Position numbers and translations under genes: made by a program. The notes beneath the pieces were generated by a model. It was not told the origin of the DNA and did no database searches. It saw nothing but the letters and a program-made list of their open reading frames with translations. Source: Nocardioides flavus (ex Wang et al. 2016) (GTDB lineage: Bacteria; Actinomycetota; Actinomycetes; Propionibacteriales; Nocardioidaceae). Taken from it: DNA of 64,000 nt. Below are positions 9,205 through 18,913 of this stretch, piece after piece; the first letter of the stretch is position 1, and each line of letters begins with the position of its first letter. The stretch is from the NCBI RefSeq assembly GCF_014653115.1, contig NZ_BNAD01000002.1:1-64000 (forward strand). Direction: 5' to 3'.

Positions 9205-10161
9205 ATGAGGTACGTGGTGTACGGAGCGGGCGCGGTCGGCGGAGTCATCGGGGCCCACCTGCACGGCGCCGGCAGCCCCGTGACCCTCGTCGCCCGCGGC
9301 GCGCACCTCGCCGCCATCCGGGAGCACGGTCTGACGCTCGACGCGGGCGATGGCCGGCACCGCATCGACGCTGCGGCCACCGACAGCGCCGGAGACATCG
9401 ACTGGACCGAGGACACCGTGGTGCTGCTGGCGGTGAAGTCGCACCAGACCGGCGCAGCGCTGGCCGACCTGCGCACCCACGCCCCGGGCGACGTACGTGT
9501 CGTGTGCGCCACCAACGGGATCGCCGCCGAGACCGCGACACTGCGCCTCTTCGCCCGGACGTACGCCCTGTGCGTGATGCTCCCGGCCACCCACCTCGAG
9601 CCGGGCGTCGTGGTCGCAGGCTGCCACCCCACCCCGGCGATCCTCGACGTCGGGCGGTTCCCGGGCGGCACCGACGCCACCACGGCGGCGGTGGCGGCCG
9701 ACCTGCGCGCCGCGGGGATCGACTCGCTCGAACGCACCGACATCATGGCGATGAAGCGGCGCAAGCTGGTGATGAACCTCGGCAACGGGGTGGACGCCTC
9801 GTTCGCCCCCGGTACCGCCGCGGACGAGCTCGTGCGGCTCGCCCAGGAGGAGGGCGAGCGGGTGCTGGCCGCCGCGGGCGTCACCCTCGTCAGCGCCGAG
9901 GAGGACCGCGAGCGCCGGGGCTCCGTCCTGCGCCGGCGCCCCGACCTCGAGCGCGGCGGCGGGTCGACGTGGCAGAGCCTCGCCCGCGCCACCGGCGACT
10001 CCGAGATCGACTACCTCGCCGGGGAGATCGTGCTGCAGGGCCGACTGCTGGGTGTCCCGACCCCGGTCAACGAGTCGGTCGTCGCCGCGACCCGCGCCCT
10101 GGCGTACGCCGCGGGCCCGCCGCGCAGCCTGGACGCCGACGCGGTCCTGCGCTCCCTCTGA
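9205..10161 (+). CDS. 2-dehydropantoate 2-reductase family protein (ApbA/PanE-like)
   Basis: 318 residues. The N-terminal Rossmann site VVYGAGAVGGVIGA binds NADP(H). The region MKRRKLVMNLGN (about residues 182-193) gives the catalytic Lys and the Asn of the KPR family, and the C-terminal all-helical domain contains STWQSLARATGDSEIDYL, matching the family motif for substrate binding (SMLQD-like Ser and Glu). The canonical reaction reduces ketopantoate to pantoate in CoA synthesis, but many paralogs act on other 2-keto acids, so the symbol panE is not assigned. It has a separate leaderless promoter and ends at a bidirectional terminator shared with rplQ. Confidence 0.85.
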   Translation: MRYVVYGAGAVGGVIGAHLHGAGSPVTLVARGAHLAAIREHGLTLDAGDGRHRIDAAATDSAGDIDWTEDTVVLLAVKSHQTGAALADLRTHAPGDVRVVCATNGIAAETATLRLFARTYALCVMLPATHLEPGVVVAGCHPTPAILDVGRFPGGTDATTAAVAADLRAAGIDSLERTDIMAMKRRKLVMNLGNGVDASFAPGTAADELVRLAQEEGERVLAAAGVTLVSAEEDRERRGSVLRRRPDLERGGGSTWQSLARATGDSEIDYLAGEIVLQGRLLGVPTPVNESVVAATRALAYAAGPPRSLDADAVLRSL

Positions 10162-10177
10162 CCCCGGACACGCACGA

Positions 10178-10208
10178 AGGCCCGCCACCCCAGCGGGGTG
10201 ACGGGCCT
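10178..10208. terminator. bidirectional terminator between the ketopantoate-reductase-like gene and rplQ
   Basis: Hairpin AGGCCCG-c-CACCCC-agc-GGGGTG-a-CGGGCCT, 13 paired bases with one internal mismatch and a three-base loop, between two convergent genes (stops at 10161 and 10226). There is no U tract, as is common in high-GC actinobacteria. Confidence 0.85.
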
Positions 10209-10225
10209 GCGTGGCCGGCCTGGGA

Positions 10226-10828
10226 TCAGGCCTTGGTGTCGTCCGACTCCTCGGCAGCCTCGGCGGCGGCCTCGTGCTCGGCGGCAGCGGCCTCGTGCTC
10301 CTCGGCAGCGGCCTCGTGCTCCTCGGCGGCGGCCTCGTGCTCGGCGGCGGCGGCCTCGTGCTCGGCGGCAGCGTCCTCGGCGGTGGTGTCCTCGACCTCG
10401 GTCTCCTCGGCAGCCGGCGCCGGAGCGGCAGCAGCCTCGGTCTTCTTGGTCGACGGCGCCTTGGGGCTGTAGGCCTCGGTCACCAGCTCGATGACCGCCA
10501 TGGGGGCGTTGTCGCCCTTGCGGGGGCCGATCTTGGTGATGCGGGTGTAGCCACCGGGACGCTCGGCGAAGGTCGGCGCGATCTCGGTGAACAGCGTGTG
10601 CACGACCGACTTGTCGCGGATGGTCTTGAGGACCTCACGACGGTTGTGCAGGTCGCCGCGCTTGGCCTTGGTGATCAGCTTCTCCGCGACCGGGCGCAGC
10701 ATGCGCGCGCGGGTCTCGGTGGTGGTGATCCGGCCGTGCTCGAACAGGGCGGTGGCCAGGTTCGACAGCATCAGGCGCTGGTGGGCCGGGCTGCCGCCGA
10801 GGCGGGGGCCCTTCTTGGGCTTGGGCAT
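10226..10828 (-). CDS. rplQ: 50S ribosomal protein L17 with a repeat-rich acidic tail
   Basis: 200 residues. The first 120 or so are a normal L17 ([20 protein letters not shown] start, [20 protein letters not shown]). The remaining 80 are an Ala/Glu-rich extension with five copies of a seven-residue EHEAAA-type unit. L17 lines the peptide exit tunnel opening, so the tail should project from the ribosome surface. It is the last gene of the alpha operon, 69 bp after rpoA. Confidence 0.97.
   Translation of the reverse strand: MPKPKKGPRLGGSPAHQRLMLSNLATALFEHGRITTTETRARMLRPVAEKLITKAKRGDLHNRREVLKTIRDKSVVHTLFTEIAPTFAERPGGYTRITKIGPRKGDNAPMAVIELVTEAYSPKAPSTKKTEAAAAPAPAAEETEVEDTTAEDAAAEHEAAAAEHEAAAEEHEAAAEEHEAAAAEHEAAAEAAEESDDTKA
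10261..10374 (-). repeat. 21-bp tandem repeat encoding the L17 tail
   Basis: The core cctcgtgctc recurs at 10270, 10291, 10312, 10333 and 10354, an exact 21-bp period, giving five EHEAAA(A/E) units in the protein. The units differ slightly in the Ala codons, so the array is not brand new but could still change length by slippage. Confidence 0.9.
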
Positions 10829-10897
10829 GTGGTGCCTTCCTTCTCTCGGGCCGTGTCAGGTACCCGGGTAGACGACCGGCGGGCGCCGGTCGGTTTG

Positions 10898-11938
10898 TCA
10901 GAGCTGCTCGTCCTCGATGAACGCGTCGTCGTCATCGTCGCCGTAGGCGGCGAGGGCGGCGTGCGGGTCGAAGCCCGGAGCGCTGTCCTTGAGCGAGAGG
11001 CCCATCTCGACGAGCTTGGCCTTCACCTCGTCGATCGACTTCGCGCCGAAGTTGCGGATGTCGAGCAGGTCCTGCTCGGAGCGGGAGATGAGCTCACCCA
11101 CGGTGTGGATGCCCTCGCGCTTGAGGCAGTTGTAGCTGCGGACGGTGAGCTGCAGGTCCTCGACCGGGAGGGCGAGGTCGGCGGCGAGCTGCTCGTCGAC
11201 GGGCGACGGGCCGATGTCGATGCCCTCCGCCTCGACGTTGAGCTCACGCGCCAGGCCGAAGAGCTCGACGAGCGTCTTGCCGGCCGAGGCGATCGCGTCG
11301 CGGGGGCGGATCGACGGCTTGGTCTCGACGTCGATGACGAGCTTGTCGAAGTCGGTGCGCTGCTCGACTCGGGTGGCCTCGACCTTGTAGGTCACCTTCA
11401 GCACCGGGCTGTAGATCGAGTCGACCGGCATGCGGCCGATCTCGTTGTCCGCGCCCTTGTTCTGCACCGAGGAGACGTAGCCGCGGCCGCGCTCGACGAC
11501 CAGCTCCATCTCCAGCTTGCCCTTGTCGGACAGCGTGGCGATCTTGAGCTCGGGGTTGTGCACCTCGACACCGGCGGGCGGGGTGATGTCGGCGGCGGTG
11601 ACGTCACCGGCACCCGACTTGCGCAGGTACATCACGACCGGCTCGTCGTGCTCGGAGGAGACGACGATGCCCTTGAGGTTGAGGATGATCTCGGTCATGT
11701 CCTCGGTGACGCCCTCGATGGTCGAGAACTCGTGGAGGACGGAGTCGACCTTGATGCTGGTGACCGAGGCACCCGGGATCGAGCTGAGGAGCGTACGACG
11801 CAGCGAGTTGCCGAGCGTGTAGCCGAAGCCGGGCTCGAGGGGCTCGATGACGAACCGCGAACGGAACTCGTCGACGGTCTCTTCCGTGAGGGTCGGGCGC
11901 TGAGCGATAAGCACGGAGTTTTTCCTTTCCGGATCCAC
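10898..11938 (-). CDS. rpoA: DNA-directed RNA polymerase alpha subunit
   Basis: 346 residues. The N-terminal dimerisation and assembly domain (residues 1-230) shows [20 protein letters not shown]; the C-terminal DNA- and activator-binding domain (about 250-315) shows [20 protein letters not shown] and [16 protein letters not shown]. It ends with an acidic tail (DDDDD). Both domains are intact. It lies between rpsD (97 bp upstream) and rplQ in the usual alpha-operon order. Confidence 0.99.
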   Translation of the reverse strand: MDPERKNSVLIAQRPTLTEETVDEFRSRFVIEPLEPGFGYTLGNSLRRTLLSSIPGASVTSIKVDSVLHEFSTIEGVTEDMTEIILNLKGIVVSSEHDEPVVMYLRKSGAGDVTAADITPPAGVEVHNPELKIATLSDKGKLEMELVVERGRGYVSSVQNKGADNEIGRMPVDSIYSPVLKVTYKVEATRVEQRTDFDKLVIDVETKPSIRPRDAIASAGKTLVELFGLARELNVEAEGIDIGPSPVDEQLAADLALPVEDLQLTVRSYNCLKREGIHTVGELISRSEQDLLDIRNFGAKSIDEVKAKLVEMGLSLKDSAPGFDPHAALAAYGDDDDDAFIEDEQL

Positions 11939-12035
11939 CCACTATTTGACGGATCCGAACCTGATGAGGTTGGCGGAGAAGAAGGAATGGGGCTGCGCCG
12001 ACGGCCACCGGGTCACGGTGGCCGCCGGCGATGGA

Positions 12036-12644
12036 TCACTTCTTGGAGTAGAACTCCACGATCAGCTGCTCCTGGACCGGGACGTCGATCTGCGCGCGGA
12101 CCGGGACCTGGTGCACGAGGATGCGCATCCGCGAGGGGATGACCTCCATCCACGCGGGGACGACGCGCTCGCCGTGGGTCTCACGGGCCACGATCAGCGG
12201 GGTCATCTCGAGCGACTTCTCGCGCACGTCGATGATGTCGTGGTCGGTGACCTGGAAGGACGGGATGTCGACCTTCTTGCCGTTGACCAGGAAGTGGCCG
12301 TGCACGACGAGCTGGCGGGCCTGGCGGCGCGTACGGGCGAAGCCGGCGCGGTAGACCACGTTGTCGAGGCGGCACTCGAGGAGCTGCAGGAGGTTGTCGC
12401 CGGTCTTGCCCTGGCGACGGCTGGCCTCCTTGTAGTAGCGGACGAACTGCTTCTCCATCACGCCGTAGGTGAAGCGAGCCTTCTGCTTCTCACGAAGCTG
12501 CAGGAGGTACTCGGACTCCTTGATGCGACCGCGGCCGTGCTGGCCGGGGGCGTACGGACGCTTCTCGAAGGCAGCGTCGCCGCCGACGAGGTCGACACCG
12601 AGACGGCGCGACTTGCGGGTCATGGGACCGGTGTAGCGGGCCAT
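12036..12644 (-). CDS. rpsD: 30S ribosomal protein S4
   Basis: 202 residues with the S4 RNA-binding domain around residues 90-150 (LDNVVYRAGFARTRRQARQL, VHGHFLVNG). This is the form without the N-terminal zinc cysteines: it starts MARYTGPMTRKSRRLGVDL. S4 nucleates 30S assembly on 16S rRNA. It follows rpsK by 28 bp. Confidence 0.99.
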   Translation of the reverse strand: MARYTGPMTRKSRRLGVDLVGGDAAFEKRPYAPGQHGRGRIKESEYLLQLREKQKARFTYGVMEKQFVRYYKEASRRQGKTGDNLLQLLECRLDNVVYRAGFARTRRQARQLVVHGHFLVNGKKVDIPSFQVTDHDIIDVREKSLEMTPLIVARETHGERVVPAWMEVIPSRMRILVHQVPVRAQIDVPVQEQLIVEFYSKK

Positions 12645-12672
12645 GTTTCAGTCTCTCTTTCTCAGTCTCGGG

Positions 12673-13068
12673 TCAGACGCGGCGGCGCTTGGGCGGCCGG
12701 CATCCGTTGTGCGGGGTGGGCGTGACGTCCTGGATGGTGCCGACCTCGAGGCCGATGGCACCCAGCGACCGGATGGCGGTCTCACGACCCGAGCCCGGAC
12801 CCTTGACGAAGACGTCGATCTTCTTCATGCCGTGGTCCATGGCGCGTCGGCCGGCGGCCTCGGCTGCCATCTGGGCGGCGAAGGGGGTGGACTTGCGCGA
12901 GCCCTTGAAGCCGACGGTGCCGGCAGAGGCCCACGAGATCACCGCACCGGTCGGGTCGGTGATCGTGACGATGGTGTTGTTGAACGTGCTCTTGATGTGG
13001 GCTTCGCCCTGAGCGATGTTCTTCTTCTCCTTGCGGCGCACCTTGGTCGCGCGGCTCTTGGGAGGCAT
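12673..13068 (-). CDS. rpsK: 30S ribosomal protein S11
   Basis: 131 residues. It carries the conserved [12 protein letters not shown] and [12 protein letters not shown] segments and ends in the basic [13 protein letters not shown] tail. It sits in the platform of the 30S subunit near the mRNA exit. It is 73 bp downstream of rpsM. Confidence 0.99.
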   Translation of the reverse strand: MPPKSRATKVRRKEKKNIAQGEAHIKSTFNNTIVTITDPTGAVISWASAGTVGFKGSRKSTPFAAQMAAEAAGRRAMDHGMKKIDVFVKGPGSGRETAIRSLGAIGLEVGTIQDVTPTPHNGCRPPKRRRV

Positions 13069-13141
13069 TCAGTAACTCCTGAGTTTCTGGTCTGGAAGCT
13101 TCGTGGAGGAAGAGGTCAGTGAGACGCCGTGAGGCGTGCGA

Positions 13142-13516
13142 TCACTTGGCCTTCTTCTTGCCGGCGACGGTGCGCTTGGGGCCCTTGCGGGTGCGCGCGT
13201 TGGTCTTGGTGCGCTGACCGCGGACCGGGAGGCCCATGCGGTGGCGACGACCCTGGTAGCTGCCGATCTCGATCTTGCGGCGGATGTCCGCCTGGACCTC
13301 ACGGCGGAGGTCACCCTCGATCTTGAAGTTGGCTTCGATCTCGTCGCGAAGCTTGACCAGCTCCTCGTCACCGAGCGTGTGGACCCGGGCGTTCGGGTCG
13401 ACGCCGGTGGCGGCCAGGAGCTGCTGGGCGCGGGTACGGCCGATGCCGTAGATGTAGGTGAGAGCGACCTCGATGCGCTTGTCGCGCGGGAGGTCAACAC
13501 CAACGAGGCGTGCCAT
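13142..13516 (-). CDS. rpsM: 30S ribosomal protein S13
   Basis: 124 residues starting [20 protein letters not shown], with the helix-two-turn-helix segment and the basic tail [20 protein letters not shown] that reaches the P-site tRNA. The ATG at 13516 is chosen; the open frame extends upstream, but homology begins here. It is 156 bp after rpmJ, the largest gap within this operon section, in which I see no gene. Confidence 0.99.
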   Translation of the reverse strand: MARLVGVDLPRDKRIEVALTYIYGIGRTRAQQLLAATGVDPNARVHTLGDEELVKLRDEIEANFKIEGDLRREVQADIRRKIEIGSYQGRRHRMGLPVRGQRTKTNARTRKGPKRTVAGKKKAK

Positions 13517-13672
13517 GTGGCGGTTTCCTTGTCTGTTCTCGCATCGGTTTCGGTTCGTGTCGCGTCCCATCCCGCCTCGGGTGGGCTCCGGCCGGTGCTC
13601 CGGAGGTGACTTCGGCCCAGGCGGTGCCTGGCCTAGCGATCACGTTGTGGGTGTTTCAGGTGTCGGTCCTGC

Positions 13673-13786
13673 TCAACCCTGCCGCTGCTTGTGGCGGGGG
13701 TTCTCGCAGATGACCATGACCCGGCCGTGACGGCGGATGACCTTGCACTTGTCACAGATGGGCTTGACGCTCGGGTTGACCTTCAT
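13673..13786 (-). CDS. rpmJ: 50S ribosomal protein L36, zinc-ribbon type
   Basis: 37 residues, [20 protein letters not shown] at the N-terminus. The zinc ligands C11, C14, C27 and H32 (CDKC, then CENPRH) are all present, so this is the zinc-dependent form. It lies 28 bp after infA. Confidence 0.98.
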   Translation of the reverse strand: MKVNPSVKPICDKCKVIRRHGRVMVICENPRHKQRQG

Positions 13787-13814
13787 GTCAACGATTCCTT
13801 GCTGCTCGGCTGGA

Positions 13815-14036
13815 TTACTTGTAGCGGTAGACGATCCGACCCCGGGTGAGGTCGTACGGCGAGAGCTCCACCACGACCCGGTCCTCGGGGAGGATCCGGA
13901 TGTAGTGCTGTCGCATCTTGCCGCTGATGTGCGCGAGCACCTTGTGCCCGTTGGCCAGCTCCACACGGAACATGGCGTTGGGAAGGGCCTCCACGACGGT
14001 GCCCTCGATCTCGATCACGCCTTCTTTCTTCGGCAT
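13815..14036 (-). CDS. infA: translation initiation factor IF-1
   Basis: 73 residues, a single S1/OB-fold domain: [20 protein letters not shown], then the RNA-binding [19 protein letters not shown]. The start follows a clear GGAGGA. It heads the infA-rpmJ-rpsM section. Its 202-bp upstream gap (14037-14238) should hold the promoter, but I cannot name a convincing -10/-35 pair. Elsewhere infA often follows map closely; here 15 kb lie between. Confidence 0.99.
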   Translation of the reverse strand: MPKKEGVIEIEGTVVEALPNAMFRVELANGHKVLAHISGKMRQHYIRILPEDRVVVELSPYDLTRGRIVYRYK

Positions 14037-14238
14037 GTCCTCCACAATCTGTTGTCTGTTGCCTACCGTGGCCCGGGAACCGCCCGACCCCTGCGGACAG
14101 GGGCTCGGTGGACCTCGTGAGGCGTCTCCGAGGTCCTCATCCCCGGGCACACGGGCGACCGCCGCAGGGCGATCACACGAGGTCCGGGCAGCCGCGAGGC
14201 ACCACGAAGCACAGCCCACGTTGGGCCGACGCACCAGT

Positions 14239-16719
14239 TTAGTCAGGCGTACGCCGAGAACGCCAATCAGCACGGCGGCGGAGGCGGGTCGCCGCCGACG
14301 CGACACGCCCGGCAACGGGGGCCGGGCCGCTGGTGGGGTCCGCGGCCTCCTCGGCGGAGGGTGAGGCACCGCGGGCGGGAGACGTACGGCGGAACGAGCG
14401 CAGGCTGACCGCGGCCCGGGCGCGCTGCCAACGGCCCACCTCCTGCGACATGGCCCGGCGCTCCGCGTCGACCGACTCCCAGAAGGTCGCCGCGGCCGTC
14501 ACCTCCGGCACCCCCGGCCCGAAGACGAAGCTGTCGGCTCGTCGAGCGAGCGAGGTGGCCTGCCGCGAGACGATGCCCGCCGACTGCTCGCGCCGGGTCA
14601 CGGTCGGACCGAGCGGCACGACCTGGCCGAGGTCGCGGGCATGGTCGACGAGCTCGCGCCAGGCACCGACGAAGCGCGCGGACGGCGAGTCGGCGCTGCG
14701 GCGACGGTGCCGTCGCCACGCCTTCAGGCCGATGACCGCGCCCAGCAGCAGGGCGACGAGCAGGAGCGGACCGCCGACGTAGGTCAGCACGACGCCCACC
14801 CACCCGGGCACGCCCGGGATGAGTCCCTCCTCCTCGTCGTCGGCCTCCTTGCGCTTGGTCTTGCGCTCCTTGAGGTCGGCGTCGCTCTGCTCCCCGGCGT
14901 CGGACGGCGGCGGGATCGGGTTGGGCGGCGGGATGACGGTGCCGGACATCGGCGTGTTGGTCTCGGGCACCTGGTCCGCAGGCGGGGTGGTCGACATGAA
15001 CCTCTCGGTCGGCAGCGTCTTCCACGAGCCGTCGGCGGCACGCAGCTCCACCCAGGCCTGCACGTCCTTGCCGGTGACGCGGCCGCCCTCCGGCACCACC
15101 GCGCCGAGCACGACTCGTGCCGGGACGCCGATGTCGTTGGCGATCAGGGCCATGGTGGCGGCGTACTGCTCGTCGTTGCCCACGATCTGGGGAGCGTTCA
15201 CGAACTCGTCCGACAGCCGCCAGACGCTGTGGCCCGCGACGTAGATGCGCTCGGTGCGACCGATGCCGTCGGAGTACTTGCCCTCGGAGCGCAGGTGCTC
15301 GGCCGCGGCCAGCACCCGGTCCATCGGGTCGGCACCCGCCTTCTCGGTCCACTTCTCGGCGGGGCCCTGGATGAACGCGGCGCCTTGGGGCAGCGGCGCC
15401 AGGTCGGAGGACCCGACGGTGTCCTCCCCCAGCTCGTCGTCCGGCTCGACGGCGGTGAACGAGTAGCGGTCGCCCGGCTGCATGCCGCTCGGCACGACCG
15501 CGGTGGAGGTCGCGAGGTTGTAGCGGAAGATCTCGGCCTTCGCGCGCGCGTCGCCGGTCTCGAAGCGCATCGACCGGAGCGCACCGACCGTGGGCAGCCA
15601 GACGCCGCTCCACCCCTCCCCGAGCGTGACTGTTGCGTCGACCTCGGTGCCCTCCACCGGGTTGTCGATCGTCGAGGACACTCGCTGGAAGGAGTCGTCG
15701 GCCGGGCCGGGCAACGCGTTGTCCGTGGCCCCCCAGACCATCCCGTCGTAGCGGTCCATCGTGGCGAACCGGACCCGGGTGTCGGCCGGGACGCCCTCGA
15801 TGTCGAGCAGCGTCTTGTCGTAGACGTTGGCCGGGTCGTCCTTGCCCTTGAGGTCGACGTACTTGCGGAACCCCGCCAGCGGCGACGGGTAGCGACCGAT
15901 GTCGAACGGCGGCTCGACCCAGTTGCGGGCGACGGTGCGCTCGGCGTCGTCGTCGGCGAACAGCGCACTGGCCGGGTGGGCGAGTGCGGCGGCGAGACCG
16001 AGCATCGCGACCGCCCCGGCCGCGCGGGTCCAGGACCTGCTGCCACCCTGCACGGTCGCGCTGGCCCGGCGGGCCCGGATCGCCAGCCACGCGAGCGCGA
16101 GGCCTGCGAAGACCGACCCTTGCACGAGCAGGGACTGCGGGTGTCGCACCCCGAGCAGGATCACCCCGCAGAGCACCACCGTCATCCCGGCCACCGGCAG
16201 CACCGCGGCCAGCCACGCGCGGCGTACGGGGAGGTGCGCGAGCGCGAGGCCGACCATTCCGGCCAGCATGCCGCTCAGCCACGGGAGGACGAGCAACGGT
16301 CCGTCGCCGTCGACGGGAGGCAGCGTGGTGAGGAGGTCCTTCCAGCCGAAGATCGCCTGGTCGGCCACGCGGGCCAGCGTCGTCCCGCCGGGCAGGGCGT
16401 ACGCGTCGCCCAGCGAGCGCAGGGTGAGGGGTCCCCCGAGCAGGAAGAACAGGACCAGGCAGATCACCACGGCCGAGATGACCGGCCAGCCCGCCGCCCT
16501 GGTGAGATGGGTGACGACCACCGCGATCACGGCCCCGACCATCCCGACCACGAGGTAGGCCGTGCCGGTGAACGAGGTGCCGAAGGCGCTCAGGGCCACG
16601 CCCGTGAGTGCGAGGGTGAAGGCGATGTCGATCCACGAGTGCCTGTCGGGCACTAGGGCATGGGGACGTACGCGCGTGCGGGTGCTCGTGGTGGAAGCGC
16701 GGGACGGGGTTTCTCTCAT
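14239..16719 (-). CDS. TgpA-like transglutaminase-fold membrane protein with a degenerate active site
   Basis: 826 residues. About six membrane helices (residues 27-270) precede a large extracytoplasmic region; a TgpA-type transglutaminase domain lies near residues 460-580, then a Pro/Asp/Lys linker, a last membrane helix (about 648-672) and a cytoplasmic tail. Family members carry a catalytic Cys in G-x-C-E-Q-F/Y, a His in HAWVE and an Asp near W-x-x-x-D-P-T. Here the segments read GNDEQYA (D516 in place of Cys), VQAWVEL (Q554 in place of His) and WKTLPT with no Asp. The fold seems kept ([12 protein letters not shown]) but transpeptidation or protease activity is not expected. Last gene of the giant protein-MoxR-DUF58 operon (ATGA overlap). 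Confidence 0.88.
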   Translation of the reverse strand: MRETPSRASTTSTRTRVRPHALVPDRHSWIDIAFTLALTGVALSAFGTSFTGTAYLVVGMVGAVIAVVVTHLTRAAGWPVISAVVICLVLFFLLGGPLTLRSLGDAYALPGGTTLARVADQAIFGWKDLLTTLPPVDGDGPLLVLPWLSGMLAGMVGLALAHLPVRRAWLAAVLPVAGMTVVLCGVILLGVRHPQSLLVQGSVFAGLALAWLAIRARRASATVQGGSRSWTRAAGAVAMLGLAAALAHPASALFADDDAERTVARNWVEPPFDIGRYPSPLAGFRKYVDLKGKDDPANVYDKTLLDIEGVPADTRVRFATMDRYDGMVWGATDNALPGPADDSFQRVSSTIDNPVEGTEVDATVTLGEGWSGVWLPTVGALRSMRFETGDARAKAEIFRYNLATSTAVVPSGMQPGDRYSFTAVEPDDELGEDTVGSSDLAPLPQGAAFIQGPAEKWTEKAGADPMDRVLAAAEHLRSEGKYSDGIGRTERIYVAGHSVWRLSDEFVNAPQIVGNDEQYAATMALIANDIGVPARVVLGAVVPEGGRVTGKDVQAWVELRAADGSWKTLPTERFMSTTPPADQVPETNTPMSGTVIPPPNPIPPPSDAGEQSDADLKERKTKRKEADDEEEGLIPGVPGWVGVVLTYVGGPLLLVALLLGAVIGLKAWRRHRRRSADSPSARFVGAWRELVDHARDLGQVVPLGPTVTRREQSAGIVSRQATSLARRADSFVFGPGVPEVTAAATFWESVDAERRAMSQEVGRWQRARAAVSLRSFRRTSPARGASPSAEEAADPTSGPAPVAGRVASAATRLRRRADWRSRRTPD

Positions 16720-17897
16720 CGGACGCTCCACCGCAGGAGGCCGCCGAGGTCCTCCTTGGCGGCGAGGTGCAGGACCGGCAGGCCGCCGGTCTCGGTGACG
16801 CGGCTGGTGCCGGCGGGGTCGACGACGATGCCGAACCGGCGCACCTCGGGCGGGAAGGCCGCCGCCGAGCGGAGCATGTCGGTGAAGGCCGACTCGCTGC
16901 CGCCGACGAGGAAGACGAGGCTCGTGTCGGGGGCCAGCACGCTGGCCTGGCGCCCGGAGTCGACGAGCCCGCGGTCGCCGAAGTCGGCTCGGCAGACCGC
17001 GTCGAGGGCGAGGTGACCGTCGGAGCCGGTCGAGGCGTGGCTGCCGCAGACGAACGACACGTCGAACTCGTCGAGCACGGCGCGCACCGCGATGGACGCC
17101 GCGACCGCCATCGCGGTCTCGAAGTCCTCGGGGTCGGCCCACGACGCGAGCCGGTCGTCGACCACGATCGTGGCGTGGCTGCGCCGCGTGTCGAGGTACT
17201 GGCGCACCAGCAGCGCCGACTCGCCGGTGGAGGCCATCACCTTGGCCGAGGACCGCCAGTGGATGTGGCGCAGGTCGTCGCCGGGGACGTACTCGCGCAG
17301 CGCGTGGAAGGCCAGGTCGCTCTGGCTGACGGCGTCGGTGGAGACACCCTCGAGGTCGCGCAGCAGGCCCGCGCCGAGCGACTCCATCGGCACGAGGTGC
17401 GGACGCACCAGCACCTCGCGCACCGGGGTCCACACCACGTCGCGCGAGAAGATGCCGACCGGGTCTCCGCGACGGGTCATGGCCGGTCCGACCGCGATCA
17501 CCCCGCGCCGCTCGGTGCGGATCGTGAAGGACTCCTCGTGGACGGCGCCGGGGGCGAGCGAGCTGATGCCGTAGCGGTGGACGGCGGACCCGACGGGGAC
17601 CTCCAGGGTGGTCGGGACGAGCCGCGAGGAGGCGCGGTTGACGACGACGACGCCGGCCGCCACCGACTCCCCCGCCGCGACCCGCTCGGGCTGCAGCCGC
17701 AGGTCGACCGACACCGAGGTGCGCCCCAGGAGGAACGGCAGGGCGAGCACGACCAGCGCCAGGCACGCTGCGCCGAGGACCGCGAGCTCGCGCCACTGCG
17801 TGAGCGTGGCGACCAGGAGCGCGCCCAGGCCCAGTGCGAGGACCAGCCAGCCGATCGGCTTGACGACCTCGAGCGCGTCGTTCAAACGCTGCCTCAT
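16716..17897 (-). CDS. DUF58 domain protein (MoxR-associated, vWA-like)
   Basis: 393 residues. Two membrane helices at about 14-34 and 37-58 are followed by a beta-rich region with RRGVIAVGPAMTRRGDPVGIF and then the DUF58 signature YVPGDDLRHIHWRSSAK (about residues 202-218). The C-terminal half has a von Willebrand A-like fold with VVDDRLASW. DUF58 proteins are regularly encoded with a MoxR ATPase and a transglutaminase-like protein, as here, and are thought to be clients or adaptors of the ATPase. The start at 17897 lies 8 bp past the moxR stop. Exact role unknown. Confidence 0.92.
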   Translation of the reverse strand: MRQRLNDALEVVKPIGWLVLALGLGALLVATLTQWRELAVLGAACLALVVLALPFLLGRTSVSVDLRLQPERVAAGESVAAGVVVVNRASSRLVPTTLEVPVGSAVHRYGISSLAPGAVHEESFTIRTERRGVIAVGPAMTRRGDPVGIFSRDVVWTPVREVLVRPHLVPMESLGAGLLRDLEGVSTDAVSQSDLAFHALREYVPGDDLRHIHWRSSAKVMASTGESALLVRQYLDTRRSHATIVVDDRLASWADPEDFETAMAVAASIAVRAVLDEFDVSFVCGSHASTGSDGHLALDAVCRADFGDRGLVDSGRQASVLAPDTSLVFLVGGSESAFTDMLRSAAAFPPEVRRFGIVVDPAGTSRVTETGGLPVLHLAAKEDLGGLLRWSVR

Positions 17898-17905
17898 CGG
17901 TGTGG

Positions 17906-18877
17906 TCAGGCCCCCACGCGGTCGGTCGGCGGAGCGACGGAGTCGAGCAGCCGCGAGATCACGGTGTGGACGTCGACCCCGCTGAACTGCGCCTCGGCGT
18001 CCAGCAGCAGTCGGTGCGAGAGCACCGGCTCGGCGAGGTCCTTGATGTCGTCGGGCACGACGTGGTCGCGGCCGTCGGCGGCCGCCCACGTCTTCGCGAC
18101 ACGGACGAACGCCAGGCACCCACGCGCGGACAGCCCGAGCTTGACGTGCGGCTGTCGGCGGGACTCCTCGGCGAGCTCGGCGACGTAGCCGACCACGGCG
18201 GGGTCGACGTAGACCTCGTCGGCGAGCCCGCTCATCTGCGCGATCGTGGCCGCGGTGATGACCGGCGTGACCAGCGCGGCGCGGTCGCGGACCGCAGCGT
18301 TGTTGAGCAGCTCCACGGTGGCCTGGCGGTCGGGGTAGCCGACGGACGTCTTCATCAGGAAGCGGTCCAGCTGCGCCTCGGGCAGGCGGTAGGTGCCGGC
18401 CTGCTCGATCGGGTTCTGGGTGGCGATCACCAGGAACGGCTTGCCGACCGGGTGGGCGACGCCGTCGACGGTGACGCGTCCCTCCTCCATCACCTCGAGC
18501 AGCGCCGACTGGGTCTTGGGCGAGGCCCGGTTGATCTCGTCGGCGAGCACGATCGTGTGGAAGATCGGGCCGGGGTGGAACTCGAAGGTGCCCTTGTGCT
18601 GGTCGTAGACCGTCACGCCGGTGACGTCGGAGGGCAGCAGGTCGGGGGTGAACTGGATGCGCGCGTGGCTGCCCTGGACGGTGTTGGCGAGCGCCCGGGC
18701 GAGCATCGTCTTGCCGGTGCCCGGGAAGTCCTCCAGCAGGACGTGGCCCTCGGACAGCAGGCAGGTCAGCGCCAGCCGTACGACATGGCGCTTGCCGAGG
18801 ACGGCCTTCTCCATGTTGTCGGTGAGCTGGTCGAAGGTGGACTTGAACCACTCGGCCTGTTCGTGGCTGATCGTCAT
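17906..18877 (-). CDS. MoxR-family AAA+ ATPase
   Basis: 323 residues. Walker A is FPGTGKT (residues 51-57), Walker B is IVLADE (109-114), and sensor 1 follows in LVIATQNPIEQAGTYRLPEA, the hallmark of MoxR proteins. The C-terminal AAA lid contains KLGLSARGCLAFVRVAKTWA. MoxR ATPases act as chaperones that activate or insert partner complexes, typically vWA or DUF58 proteins. An RBS AGGAGC precedes the ATG, 36 bp after the stop of the giant gene, so it is probably the second gene of that operon. Confidence 0.95.
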   Translation of the reverse strand: MTISHEQAEWFKSTFDQLTDNMEKAVLGKRHVVRLALTCLLSEGHVLLEDFPGTGKTMLARALANTVQGSHARIQFTPDLLPSDVTGVTVYDQHKGTFEFHPGPIFHTIVLADEINRASPKTQSALLEVMEEGRVTVDGVAHPVGKPFLVIATQNPIEQAGTYRLPEAQLDRFLMKTSVGYPDRQATVELLNNAAVRDRAALVTPVITAATIAQMSGLADEVYVDPAVVGYVAELAEESRRQPHVKLGLSARGCLAFVRVAKTWAAADGRDHVVPDDIKDLAEPVLSHRLLLDAEAQFSGVDVHTVISRLLDSVAPPTDRVGA

Positions 18878-18913
18878 GCTGCTCCTGTCACGGGTGGTTG
18901 AGCGGGGTCTGCG

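Noticed and set aside
10261..10374. Possible CRISPR-like array from the regular 21-bp repeats
   Set aside because: The repeats are contiguous, in frame with rplQ and have no spacers; they encode protein heptads.
14037..14238. Promoter of infA
   Set aside because: No convincing -10/-35 pair found; only the RBS is clear.
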